57,745 bases of DNA from Eubacterium sp. AF22-8LB (GTDB lineage: Bacteria > Bacillota_I > Bacilli_A > Erysipelotrichales > Erysipelotrichaceae), in NCBI RefSeq assembly GCF_003458715.1, contig NZ_QRVI01000015.1, positions 1 through 57,745 on the forward strand, given 5' to 3'. Position 1 is the stretch's first letter. Every line of letters begins with the position of its first letter. Below the pieces are notes generated by a model. It saw only the letters and a list, made by a program, of their open reading frames with translations, made no database searches and was not told the origin of the DNA. Shown here in pieces: positions 25,882 to 34,307 of the stretch. The translations under genes were made by a program, and so were the position numbers.

Positions 25882-25924
25882 CCCTCCTGTTTTTTTAAAG
25901 ATGGTTGGGAAGCAAAACATCTTT
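25882..25924 (-). promoter_or_regulatory. Possible preQ1-type pseudoknot sequestering the ribosome site
   Basis: On the minus strand AAAGATG and CATCTTT (25918-25924, 25897-25903) form a 7-bp stem with a 14-nt loop. An A-rich stretch of seven A follows, then CAGGAGGG, the ribosome site. Loop bases CUUCC can pair with GGAGG, giving an H-type pseudoknot with an A-rich third loop. That is the architecture of preQ1-I riboswitches. The primary consensus is not clearly matched, so this is tentative. Confidence 0.45.
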
Positions 25925-26008
25925 GTTCAAACCATATAAGTCTAATATGATTTTAATAATTTGTCAAAATTTGAATCACTTATGCTATGATTAATTTTGG
26001 TGATATAT

Positions 26009-27103
26009 ATGACAATTAAACTATACGAACAAGAACCCTACCAAACAACATTTCATGCCTACGTCGTTTCATGTGTTAAAAAGAATGAATTATATGACAT
26101 ACTCTTAGACAAAACCCTTTTCTTTCCTGAAGAAGGTGGACAAACATGTGATAAAGGAACGTTGAATGGTATTGACGTGGTGGATGTTCAAATCATAAAT
26201 GATGAAATTCATCATTATACTCACTCTGCATTAAATGGTGATGTACAAGGTATTATTGACTGGACTCATCGCTACACAAACATGCAACACCATACAGGAG
26301 AACACATTCTTTCTGGATTGATGCACAAAGTATTCAATGTGGATAACGTTGGATTTCATCTAGGCTACAATGAAATAACCGCTGATTATGCGATGGATTT
26401 AAATCATGATCAAATCAAAAGAATTGAAGCTTTAGTGAATTGTGTTATTTTCGCAAATAAACCTGTTAAAACCTATTACTTAGATGATTATTCCAACATT
26501 GAATATCGAGCTAAACTTGATTTAGCCAAACCACGCCTTGTCGAAATTGAAGATGTCGATTTATGTGCATGTTGCGCACCCCATGTAAAGAGTACGATTG
26601 AAGTGGGATTGTTTAAAATCGTGAAATCGATGAAGACCAAAAAAGGCACACGACTATTCTTCTTATGTGGAAAACTTGCTTATGAAGATTATGTCTTAAA
26701 ACATGATCAAGCTATTCAAATCTCCAATCAATTGTCTTCAAATATAGAAGCTTTATCATCAAATGTACAACGCGTATTAGATGAAAATTATGCTTTGAAA
26801 CAAAGAATCAAACAATTAAACAAAGAGATGATTGATCACTTAATTATCGAACATAAAGAAAACCAAATCGTTCTATGTGATGAATTGGATCGTGATACAC
26901 AATTGTATTACTACAATAAGCTTGTATCTTTTAGCGACAACTATGTTTTACTTGTTTCTAAACAAAAAGATAATTATCGTTTTATGACCAACTCTAAAAA
27001 TATATTCTTACAACTCAAAGAAAGACATCAAGTTCGTGGTGGAGGAAAAAATGATTTCTTTCAAGGAACGCTAGATACAGTTAATGAGCAGCTATTTGAT
27101 TAG
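26009..27103 (+). CDS. alaX: Alanyl-tRNA editing protein AlaX, long form
   Basis: A 364-residue stand-alone homologue of the editing part of AlaRS. It hydrolyses mischarged Ser-tRNA(Ala) or Gly-tRNA(Ala). It shows FFPEEGGQTCDKG, the zinc ligands in HHTGEHILSG (H-x3-H) and the CACCAPHV motif (C..., H), and a C-terminal DHHA1-like tail ending RGGGKNDFFQG. A coiled segment (about 245-285) links the two. The length fits AlaX-L. The start at 26009 is chosen over an in-frame GTG-like codon at 25997. Confidence 0.9.
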   Translation: MTIKLYEQEPYQTTFHAYVVSCVKKNELYDILLDKTLFFPEEGGQTCDKGTLNGIDVVDVQIINDEIHHYTHSALNGDVQGIIDWTHRYTNMQHHTGEHILSGLMHKVFNVDNVGFHLGYNEITADYAMDLNHDQIKRIEALVNCVIFANKPVKTYYLDDYSNIEYRAKLDLAKPRLVEIEDVDLCACCAPHVKSTIEVGLFKIVKSMKTKKGTRLFFLCGKLAYEDYVLKHDQAIQISNQLSSNIEALSSNVQRVLDENYALKQRIKQLNKEMIDHLIIEHKENQIVLCDELDRDTQLYYYNKLVSFSDNYVLLVSKQKDNYRFMTNSKNIFLQLKERHQVRGGGKNDFFQGTLDTVNEQLFD

Positions 27104-27111
27104 CTGCTCAT
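27084..27111. terminator. Bidirectional terminator between alaX and the DUF4299 gene
   Basis: ATGAGCAGCT / AGCTGCTCAT, a perfect 10-bp stem overlapping both stop codons, followed by TTTTTG on the plus strand. Confidence 0.85.
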
Positions 27112-27935
27112 AGTTTTTGTATTGCGAGTGTATTTAAAGCCTCTGAAATATCTTCTTTCGATAAACATACCATTCTATGATTGGCATCATAATAATCAAA
27201 CTTTTTAATGAAGCTCATTAAATCACGATACTTCACAAGGCTGTCATTCATAAATACATACCATTCTTCTATCCCCTCAATTTGATTCAATACCACATAA
27301 GGCTCTATCGGAAGAATCGTTAGTATATCAGCTCCTAATGCATACATACCAATTCTTCTACCGTGCGCGTTATAAATTCTTGGCGTGGCATAATATGCAT
27401 CCAAAGTTTGTTGATTATGTAGATATTGCCCAAACAAATCTAAATCTGTGCCAAAATCATTCAATTCATTTTCCCCAATTGAAATCGGATGAAGAATGCC
27501 AAAAATTTCAAAATACTTATGATCCGATAATTTACTCTTCAAGTCCATAAGTGCATCCGCACTCGTTCTTTTATCATACACCATCTGCAAATCAATATCC
27601 TTTATATTCATTAGCCAATCGTCTTTCACAAATTCATTGGTATCCATATATTCACAATATACTTGCACTAAATAATAAAACAATTGAATTTCATCCATAC
27701 TTGTAGGAAGACTTAAATTCAAACAAATATCATGATTTTGAATATAGATTTCAATCCCTCTTTGAAGATATTTATGATCAAACAAGATCGTATGATTCCC
27801 TATCTGATTCGGAATTAATTGACAATTTTCATCCATGACTCCAAAAGATAAGTGGGATAATTTAACTAAATCTTCTATTATAAACTTTTTTCTACGAAAG
27901 AAACCTTTCTGCATAATACGAACATTCACAGACAT
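27108..27935 (-). CDS. DUF4299-like protein
   Basis: A 275-residue soluble protein. It starts MSVNVRIMQKGFFRRKKFII and has a mixed alpha/beta pattern with an acidic middle. The layout (SVxxxI..K, LSFG, strand LFDHKYLQRGIEIYIQ) fits DUF4299, an uncharacterised firmicute family; I am moderately sure. Monocistronic, convergent with alaX. Confidence 0.6.
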   Translation of the reverse strand: MSVNVRIMQKGFFRRKKFIIEDLVKLSHLSFGVMDENCQLIPNQIGNHTILFDHKYLQRGIEIYIQNHDICLNLSLPTSMDEIQLFYYLVQVYCEYMDTNEFVKDDWLMNIKDIDLQMVYDKRTSADALMDLKSKLSDHKYFEIFGILHPISIGENELNDFGTDLDLFGQYLHNQQTLDAYYATPRIYNAHGRRIGMYALGADILTILPIEPYVVLNQIEGIEEWYVFMNDSLVKYRDLMSFIKKFDYYDANHRMVCLSKEDISEALNTLAIQKL

Positions 27936-27988
27936 ACTAACACCTGCTCTCTACCAAAATCATACACTTAAACAGATGTTTTTAATAG

Positions 27989-28738
27989 TTAAAACCACTT
28001 TTTCTTTTTAAAATATATAACTTCTAAAATAATGATCAATATACAGACTCCAATCACAATGAAATAGCCATAGGCACTATCTAATTCTGGCATAGCCCTA
28101 AAGTTCATTCCATACCATCCGGTAATTAATGTCAATGGCATAAAGATGGTTGTCACAATCGTTAAAAACTGCATAATTTGATTCTGACGCATCCCCACTT
28201 GTGTTTGATGCATTTCACGAAGCTGAATGGAATATTCTGCCAAACGATCCGTAACATTCGATAGACGTGTTAGTCTTTTCTCTAGTGTTTCAAAATGTGA
28301 ATCATTATAAAATTCCTGCAAATTTTGTACAACCTCAATCATCTGATCATAATACGAATCAAAAGTACTTATCGTTTTCCTCATTTCAAAGATTTGTGAT
28401 TCATAATGTGATCCCTTATGCGACATTAACTGATCTTCTATTTTCTCAAGTTTCATTTCTAATTTTTGAAGAAACTCCATATCCTCTTGAATCAATATAT
28501 TCATCAAATTTAGAATACATTCACTAGGCTTATTCCCTGAAATCTTTTGTTTAAAAATATGTTCAGGATCGCAAATCAAAAAATCACTATCATTTAATTC
28601 GATACTAAACATCTTCTTATTCTTAGATTTTGATTTTGAAGGAACCCAAAAAGAACCCGATAGCTGCTGATTCTCTTTATGTACCCTACAATAATGAATA
28701 TGATTTAAACGCTTTTCATTTATTACCTCTATCTTCAT
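27989..28738 (-). CDS. corA: CorA-family divalent cation transporter
   Basis: A 249-residue protein with a long cytosolic helical domain and two C-terminal helices. The first helix ends in the CorA signature YGMNF (GMN) after LTLITGWYG, and the second ends in a KKKKW tail. It is shorter than the usual ~310-350 residues because the N-terminal alpha/beta domain is reduced. GGGGGG precedes the ATG at 28738. It lies just after the terminator of the hsp20 pair with no room for a separate promoter, so expression probably depends on read-through from the heat-shock operon. Confidence 0.88.
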   Translation of the reverse strand: MKIEVINEKRLNHIHYCRVHKENQQLSGSFWVPSKSKSKNKKMFSIELNDSDFLICDPEHIFKQKISGNKPSECILNLMNILIQEDMEFLQKLEMKLEKIEDQLMSHKGSHYESQIFEMRKTISTFDSYYDQMIEVVQNLQEFYNDSHFETLEKRLTRLSNVTDRLAEYSIQLREMHQTQVGMRQNQIMQFLTIVTTIFMPLTLITGWYGMNFRAMPELDSAYGYFIVIGVCILIIILEVIYFKKKKWF

Positions 28739-28756
28739 AATTCCCCCCCTTAAAAA

Positions 28757-28783
28757 AAGAATACACCATATAGGTGCATTCTT
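28757..28783 (-). terminator. Terminator after the hsp20 pair
   Basis: AAGAATgCACC / GGTGtATTCTT stem followed on the minus strand by seven T. Confidence 0.85.
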
Positions 28784-28787
28784 GTAG

Positions 28788-29183
28788 TTATTCAATTGGA
28801 ATAAATTTATTTTCTTCTACTTGTTTAGGTGCTTCCTCAGGAACAACGATCTTCAATTCACCATTGTCGAAAGATGCCTTAACATCTTCCTGATGAATAC
28901 CTTCACCAACATAGAAGTTTCTTGAATAAGATCCACTGACACGTTCCTTACGAACGACACGACCCTTTTCATCCTTGTCTTCTGTATTTGAACCATGCGT
29001 AGCAGTTACCTTCAAATATCCATCTTTTAATTCCATCTGGATATCTTCCTTTTTAACTCCAGGAAGTTCCATGCTCATTTCATAGTTTCCATCTTTTTCC
29101 ACAATATCTGTCTTCATGACATCACTTGTAGTGTTTCCTGTAAAGAAATCATCAAATAAATCAAACATTGGATAGTACTTCAT
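28788..29183 (-). CDS. Hsp20-family small heat-shock protein, copy 2
   Basis: A 131-residue alpha-crystallin domain chaperone that binds unfolding proteins. It shows ELPGVKKEDIQMELKDGYL, the arginine strand SGSYSRNFYVGEG, and a C-terminal KFIPIE with the I-x-I anchor. It is nearly identical to the gene immediately upstream (29204-29599); only two residues near the C-terminus differ (Glu/Lys and Val/Ile). The ribosome site GGAGGCG is also duplicated. Both are controlled from the CIRCE promoter at 29.7 kb. Confidence 0.95.
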   Translation of the reverse strand: MKYYPMFDLFDDFFTGNTTSDVMKTDIVEKDGNYEMSMELPGVKKEDIQMELKDGYLKVTATHGSNTEDKDEKGRVVRKERVSGSYSRNFYVGEGIHQEDVKASFDNGELKIVVPEEAPKQVEENKFIPIE

Positions 29184-29203
29184 AAATATCGCCTCCTGAT
29201 ACC

Positions 29204-29599
29204 TTATTCAATAGGGATAAATTTGTTTTCTTCAATCTGTTTAGGTGCTTCCTTAGGAACAACGATCTTCAATTCACCATTGTCGAAAGATGCCTTAACA
29301 TCTTCCTGATGAATACCTTCACCAACATAGAAGTTTCTTGAATAAGATCCACTGACACGTTCCTTACGAACGACACGACCCTTTTCATCCTTGTCTTCTG
29401 TATTTGAACCATGCGTAGCAGTTACCTTCAAATATCCATCTTTTAATTCCATCTGGATATCTTCCTTTTTAACTCCAGGAAGTTCCATGCTCATTTCATA
29501 GTTTCCATCTTTTTCCACAATATCTGTCTTCATGACATCACTTGTAGTGTTTCCTGTAAAGAAATCATCAAATAAATCAAACATTGGATAGTACTTCAT
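29204..29599 (-). CDS. Hsp20-family small heat-shock protein, copy 1
   Basis: First gene of the heat-shock operon. Same 131-residue protein as the downstream copy except for PKEAPKQIE in place of PEEAPKQVE. The repeat unit is 416 bp and includes the ribosome site. Identity at DNA level is complete over most of the gene and drops only in the last ~60 bp of the coding sequence, which suggests recent duplication or gene conversion. Confidence 0.95.
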   Translation of the reverse strand: MKYYPMFDLFDDFFTGNTTSDVMKTDIVEKDGNYEMSMELPGVKKEDIQMELKDGYLKVTATHGSNTEDKDEKGRVVRKERVSGSYSRNFYVGEGIHQEDVKASFDNGELKIVVPKEAPKQIEENKFIPIE

Positions 29600-29683
29600 A
29601 AATATCGCCTCCTGATTACTAGATTATGAAATCTATCTTCAAGTTACGGGATATCTTTTGACTTATCTCTAACTTCAATTATC

Positions 29684-29725
29684 ATTATAGTCACTTTTTT
29701 AGCACTGTCAACACTTAAGTGCTAA
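29684..29725 (-). promoter_or_regulatory. CIRCE operator overlapping a consensus SigA promoter
   Basis: TTAGCACTG-N9-AAGTGCTAA at 29699-29725 matches the HrcA-binding CIRCE (TTAGCACTC-N9-GAGTGCTAA) in all but the innermost base of each arm. On the minus strand TTGACA (29706-29711) and TATAAT (29684-29689), both perfect, are 16 bp apart, with the -35 lying inside the CIRCE. HrcA binding would block the promoter until heat stress. Confidence 0.92.
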
Positions 29726-29743
29726 TTTTTTTTATAAAAAATT

Positions 29744-29765
29744 AGAGTGTGATTCCTCACACTCT
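29744..29765 (-). terminator. Terminator of the carAB operon
   Basis: AGAGTGTGA / TCACACTCT perfect 9-bp stem, then AATTTTTTATA on the minus strand. Overlaps the carB stop codon. Confidence 0.9.
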
Positions 29766-32700
29766 ATTTACCCATTTCATTCATAGAAATCATTGAGAAA
29801 CTCAAAGATTCCAATACTTTAATTAAGGCATGTGCCGTATCTAAACTTGTCATACAAGAAATGTTATTTTCTGCAGACACACGACGAATCAAGAATCCAT
29901 CTTTACTTGTAGAATTATCTTTATTTGACATTGTATTGATAACAAAGTTTACATGTCCATGACGAATAATATCCAATACAGTTTCATTGCCATTATCCTC
30001 ATTGACCTTAGCAGCTACATGTACAAATAATCCATTGTCCTCTAAGAATTTAGCTGTACCTGCTGTCGCATAAATACCATAGCCAATGTTGTAGAAACGT
30101 TTAGCTAATTCTAATGCTTCCTGTTTATTTTCATCATCAATAGTCATCAATACACTTCCATGTAAAGGAATATTGATTCCAGAAGCTACAAGAGCCTTGT
30201 ACAATGCTTTTTCTAAGTTTACATCACTACCCAAAGCCTCACCTGTAGACTTCATTTCTGGTCCTAAGACTGTATCTACACTACGCAATTTTGCGAATGA
30301 GAATACTGGTGCTTTGACAAATACTCTTTCTTTATCTTCAGGATGATATCCAGGTGTTAATCCTTGGTCTTCAATACTTTCTCCAAGTACACACTTAGTC
30401 GCAATCTGAGACATAGGAACACCAGTAATCTTAGATAAGAATGGTACGGTACGAGAAGAACGTGGGTTTACCTCTAATACATATACATTGTTTTCTTTAT
30501 CCACAATAAACTGAATGTTATATAAACCAACGAATTCAAATCCTTCACCAATTCTTGTTCCATAATCAATGATAGTTTCTTTAACCTTCTGATTGATGAT
30601 TTGAGTTGGATATACCGAAATTGAGTCACCAGAGTGAATACCGGCACGTTCGATATGTTCCATAACACCTGGAATATATACATTCTTTCCATCCGCAATC
30701 GCATCGATTTCTAATTCCTTACCAACAATATATTTATCAACTAAGATTGGCGCATCATGACTGATTTCCTTAACAGCTGTTGCCATATATACTCTTAGTT
30801 CATCATCATTATGTACAATTTCCATAGCACGACCACCCAATACATAGCTTGGACGTACTAATACCGGATAACCAATCTTGTTTGCGATAACCAACGCTTC
30901 TTCTACAGTTACAGCTGTCTCACCCTTTGGTTGAGGAATATCCAATTTATGTAACATAGCTTCAAATTCATGACGGTCTTCCGCTAAATCAATAGAGTGT
31001 AATGAAGTACCTAGAATCTTTACGCCATGTTCTACTAATGAATCCGCTAAGTTGATTGCGGTTTGTCCACCAAACTGAACGATTACACCTAATGGTTTTT
31101 CTAAATCAATAACGTGCATTACATCTTCTGTTGTTAATGGTTCAAAATACAATTTGTCACTAATTGAGAAATCTGTTGATACAGTTTCTGGGTTGTTGTT
31201 GATAACGATAGCTTCATAGCCTTCTTCACGCAAAGTCTGTACACAGTGTACTGTCGCATAATCAAATTCAACACCCTGTCCGATACGGATTGGTCCAGAT
31301 CCTAATACAACGATTTTTTTACGATCTGTACGTTCAGATTCATTTTTATTATCATAACTTGAGTAGAAGTATGGAGTTGCACTCTTGAATTCACCAGCAC
31401 AAGTATCTACCATTTTATAAACTGGAATGATTCCATTTTCTTTACGTAAATTATATAAATCGAATTCTTTCATATCCCAGTTACGCGCAATGTAGCTATC
31501 CGCAAATCCATTTTTCTTTAATTTGCGTAATACATCAATATCCTTAACATTCTCCATCATCATTTTTTCTAAATCAATGATTTTTAATAAATGACATAAG
31601 AAGAAATAATCCATTTTTGTGACCGCATGAATCGTTTCCATATCATATCCATCACGAAGCCATTGAGCAACCGCAAAAATTCTTTCATCATCTTGATTCT
31701 TGATTTTTTCAAGCAATTCATCCTTTGTCATACCAACAAATTCTTTTTTGAAGATGTGATCCACTTTCATTTCTAAAGAACGAACAGCCTTTAAGAAAGA
31801 TTCCTCAAAGTTACGTCCAATTGACATAACTTCACCAGTCGCCTTCATCTGTGTTCCTAAGTGACGATCGGCACTAGGGAATTTATCAAATGGGAAACGT
31901 GCAAATTTAGTAACAACATAATCCAATGCTGGTTCAAAACATGCATAACTAGTTTTTGTGATTGGGTTAATGATTTCATCCAAGCCCAAACCAACAGCTA
32001 ATTTTGCAGAGATTTTCGCAATTGGATATCCTGTTGCCTTACTTGCCAAGGCTGATGAACGAGATACACGAGGGTTAACCTCGATGACATAATATTTGAA
32101 ACTATCTGGATTCAATGCCAACTGAACGTTACATCCACCACAGATCTTCAATGCACGAATGATTTTTAAAGATGCATTACGAAGCATTTGGTTTTCACGA
32201 TCTGTCAAAGTCTGAACTGGCGCAACAACCGTACTATCTCCTGTATGTACACCTACTGGATCAATATTTTCCATATTACATACGACGATTGCATTATCTT
32301 TAGCATCACGCATTACTTCGTATTCGATTTCTTTATACCCTGCAATACTTTGCTCAATCAAACACTGATGTACTGGACTTGCCTTTAAACCTGAATCACA
32401 GATTTCACGAAGCTCAGCCTCATCATCGGCAAAACCTCCACCAGTTCCACCAAGTGTATAAGCTGGACGAACAACTAATGGATACCCTTCGCGATTTGCG
32501 AATTCAACAGCTTCTTCTACAGTATGAACAATCATACTTTCTGGCACTGGCTCATTGATTTCCTGCATTAAAGAACGGAATAATTCACGGTCTTCTGCAC
32601 GATTGATCGCATGTAAGTCTGTACCTAAAATTTCTACACCAAACTCATCCAAAATTCCATCTTCATGTAATTCTACAACTAAGTTCAATCCAGTTTGACC

Positions 32701-32973
32701 ACCTAATGATCCTAAAATAGCATCTGGTCTTTCTTTATAAATAACACGTTTTGCGAAGTCTACTGTTAAAGGTTCAATATAAACACGATCCGCAATCGCT
32801 GTATCTGTCATGATTGTGGCAGGGTTAGAGTTAATTAAGATAACTTCATATCCTTCTTCACGAAGAGATTGACATGCTTGGCTTCCAGCATAATCGAATT
32901 CAGCAGCCTGACCAATGATAATTGGGCCAGAACCGATAACTAAGATTTTTTTGATATCTGTACGTTTAGGCAT
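29764..32973 (-). CDS. carB: Carbamoyl-phosphate synthase large subunit
   Basis: A 1069-residue enzyme that makes carbamoyl phosphate from ammonia (passed on by CarA), bicarbonate and two ATP. Two homologous ATP-grasp halves are visible, each beginning with a GSGPI.IGQ(A/G).EFDY motif (about residues 14 and 557) and containing GG.GGG- or GGRAME-type loops. The last ~135 residues form the MGS-like allosteric domain, where UMP or related ligands bind (GIYATAGTAKFL). A second, freestanding copy of this domain lies in the pyrB operon at 36640-37017. Overlaps carA by 8 bp. Confidence 0.98.
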   Translation of the reverse strand: MPKRTDIKKILVIGSGPIIIGQAAEFDYAGSQACQSLREEGYEVILINSNPATIMTDTAIADRVYIEPLTVDFAKRVIYKERPDAILGSLGGQTGLNLVVELHEDGILDEFGVEILGTDLHAINRAEDRELFRSLMQEINEPVPESMIVHTVEEAVEFANREGYPLVVRPAYTLGGTGGGFADDEAELREICDSGLKASPVHQCLIEQSIAGYKEIEYEVMRDAKDNAIVVCNMENIDPVGVHTGDSTVVAPVQTLTDRENQMLRNASLKIIRALKICGGCNVQLALNPDSFKYYVIEVNPRVSRSSALASKATGYPIAKISAKLAVGLGLDEIINPITKTSYACFEPALDYVVTKFARFPFDKFPSADRHLGTQMKATGEVMSIGRNFEESFLKAVRSLEMKVDHIFKKEFVGMTKDELLEKIKNQDDERIFAVAQWLRDGYDMETIHAVTKMDYFFLCHLLKIIDLEKMMMENVKDIDVLRKLKKNGFADSYIARNWDMKEFDLYNLRKENGIIPVYKMVDTCAGEFKSATPYFYSSYDNKNESERTDRKKIVVLGSGPIRIGQGVEFDYATVHCVQTLREEGYEAIVINNNPETVSTDFSISDKLYFEPLTTEDVMHVIDLEKPLGVIVQFGGQTAINLADSLVEHGVKILGTSLHSIDLAEDRHEFEAMLHKLDIPQPKGETAVTVEEALVIANKIGYPVLVRPSYVLGGRAMEIVHNDDELRVYMATAVKEISHDAPILVDKYIVGKELEIDAIADGKNVYIPGVMEHIERAGIHSGDSISVYPTQIINQKVKETIIDYGTRIGEGFEFVGLYNIQFIVDKENNVYVLEVNPRSSRTVPFLSKITGVPMSQIATKCVLGESIEDQGLTPGYHPEDKERVFVKAPVFSFAKLRSVDTVLGPEMKSTGEALGSDVNLEKALYKALVASGINIPLHGSVLMTIDDENKQEALELAKRFYNIGYGIYATAGTAKFLEDNGLFVHVAAKVNEDNGNETVLDIIRHGHVNFVINTMSNKDNSTSKDGFLIRRVSAENNISCMTSLDTAHALIKVLESLSFSMISMNEMGK

Positions 32974-34042
32974 TTTTATTCTCCTCCATTAATTCAATAA
33001 ATTGATCAAACAAGTAACGAGAATCTTCTGGTCCTGCACTTGCTTCTGGGTGATATTGCACCGCAAAACAAGGATAGTCTTTATGACGAACACCCTCACA
33101 ACTCTTATCATTTAATGCTTGGTGTGTCATTTCCAAACGAGTATCCTTCAAGCTATCAATATCTACCGCAAAACCATGGTTTTGAGAAGTAATTTCCACT
33201 TTACCAGTTGATAAATTTACAACTGGATGGTTTGCTCCACGGTGTCCAAATTTCAATTTATATGTTTTTGCACCACAAGCCAAAGAAATCAACTGATGAC
33301 CTAAACAAATTCCAAATACAACTGTTTGAGGAATCAATTCTTTGATGGTTTCAATTGCGACTGCCACATCCGTAGGATCACCAGGACCATTTGACAACAT
33401 AACTCCATCTGGACAATATGACATGATTGTACTTGCTGGTGTATCATATGGAACTACTACTAAATCGCATCCACGCTTTGATAGTTCACGAACAATACCT
33501 AACTTAGCCCCAAAATCCATTAATACAACTTTTTTGCCACGATTTGGAATTGGGAATACTTTATTTGTTGAAACACGAGCTACTTGATCATGTAAGAAGT
33601 CAGCGGCTTTTAAACCTGCAACAATGGCATCCACATCGGCATCCACGTTTGCCATAGTCGCTTTCATGGTACCTACATCACGAATTTTCTTTGTAATATC
33701 ACGCGTATCAATATCATAAATTCCTGGAATATTTTCACGTTTTAAGAATGAATCCAATGTTTCCGAACATCTGAAGTTACTTGGATATTCGCAATAATCT
33801 TTCACAACAAATCCAAATACACAAGGAACCATACTTTCATTATCATCACGATTAATTCCATAGTTACCAATCAATGGATATGTCATCATTACAATTTGTC
33901 CACAATATGAATTATCCGTTAAAATTTCCTGATAACCGGTCATTGAAGTATTAAATACTAATTCACCAATTTGGAAGTTATCACTACCAAAGGCAATACC
34001 GCGATACACGCTTCCATCTTCTAAAATTAAAAGTCTTTCCAT
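32966..34042 (-). CDS. carA: Carbamoyl-phosphate synthase small subunit
   Basis: A 358-residue class I glutamine amidotransferase subunit. The nucleophile is in FGICLGHQL, and the His-Glu pair is in QYHPEASAGPED. The N-terminal half carries FNTSMTGYQEILTD and the glycine-rich segments usual for CarA. AAAGGA precedes the ATG. It is separated from pyrF by a terminator and a promoter, so carAB is its own transcription unit, whose 160-nt leader contains a decayed copy of the pyrB start with an attenuator-like hairpin. Confidence 0.97.
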   Translation of the reverse strand: MERLLILEDGSVYRGIAFGSDNFQIGELVFNTSMTGYQEILTDNSYCGQIVMMTYPLIGNYGINRDDNESMVPCVFGFVVKDYCEYPSNFRCSETLDSFLKRENIPGIYDIDTRDITKKIRDVGTMKATMANVDADVDAIVAGLKAADFLHDQVARVSTNKVFPIPNRGKKVVLMDFGAKLGIVRELSKRGCDLVVVPYDTPASTIMSYCPDGVMLSNGPGDPTDVAVAIETIKELIPQTVVFGICLGHQLISLACGAKTYKLKFGHRGANHPVVNLSTGKVEITSQNHGFAVDIDSLKDTRLEMTHQALNDKSCEGVRHKDYPCFAVQYHPEASAGPEDSRYLFDQFIELMEENKNA

Positions 34043-34067
34043 AATTTGTCCTTTCTTTTATTTACTC

Positions 34068-34104
34068 AAAAAAAAGATTAGCAAATAAACGCATTGCCAA
34101 TCTT
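34068..34104 (-). terminator. Attenuator-like hairpin in the carA leader
   Basis: On the minus strand AAGATTGGCAA pairs with TTGCTAATCTT (one G-U pair), followed by eight T. It is 25 bp upstream of the carA start. The same arms and T8 occur inside the pyrB coding sequence (39062-39111). Confidence 0.8.
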
Positions 34105-34199
34105 TAAATGGAACTATTAAAAAGTATAGCACTACGAAGAATACTATTCATCTCGATCACTGACGTTTTTTTCACAAACAAAACTGGATTCTTGATCAT
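34104..34199 (-). pseudogene. Leader ORF of carA, decayed copy of the pyrB 5' end
   Basis: A 31-codon frame with a perfect AAGGAGG site. Its sequence MIKNPVLFVKKTSVIEMNSI, then LFNSSI, aligns with the first 31 residues of PyrB (MNKNSLLSMRDLSVEDIYSI, then LFNSSF). One base change or indel puts a TAA exactly at the foot of the following hairpin, so a ribosome at this stop would cover the 5' arm. It can be regarded as a relic of pyrB or as a working leader peptide. Conserved start, ribosome site and hairpin argue for use. Confidence 0.7.
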
Positions 34200-34243
34200 A
34201 CGTATCCTCCTTTTGAAAAAAATACTATATTTCTCTGCTTAGT

Positions 34244-34271
34244 ATACTACCACAAATCATGAAAATTTCAA
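34244..34271 (-). promoter_or_regulatory. carAB promoter, homologous to the pyrB promoter
   Basis: TTGAAA (34266-34271) and TAGTAT (34244-34249), 16 bp apart; TATACT shifted by 3 bp is an alternative -10. The surrounding sequence TTATTGAAA...TGGTAGTATA is shared with the pyrB upstream region. Confidence 0.65.
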
Positions 34272-34287
34272 TAATAAAGTTAAAAAA

Positions 34288-34307
34288 AGATGTGATTTCT
34301 CACACCT
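34288..34307 (-). terminator. Terminator of the pyrB-F operon
   Basis: AGGTGTGA / TCACATCT stem (one G-U), followed by TTTTTTT on the minus strand; overlaps the pyrF stop. Confidence 0.88.
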
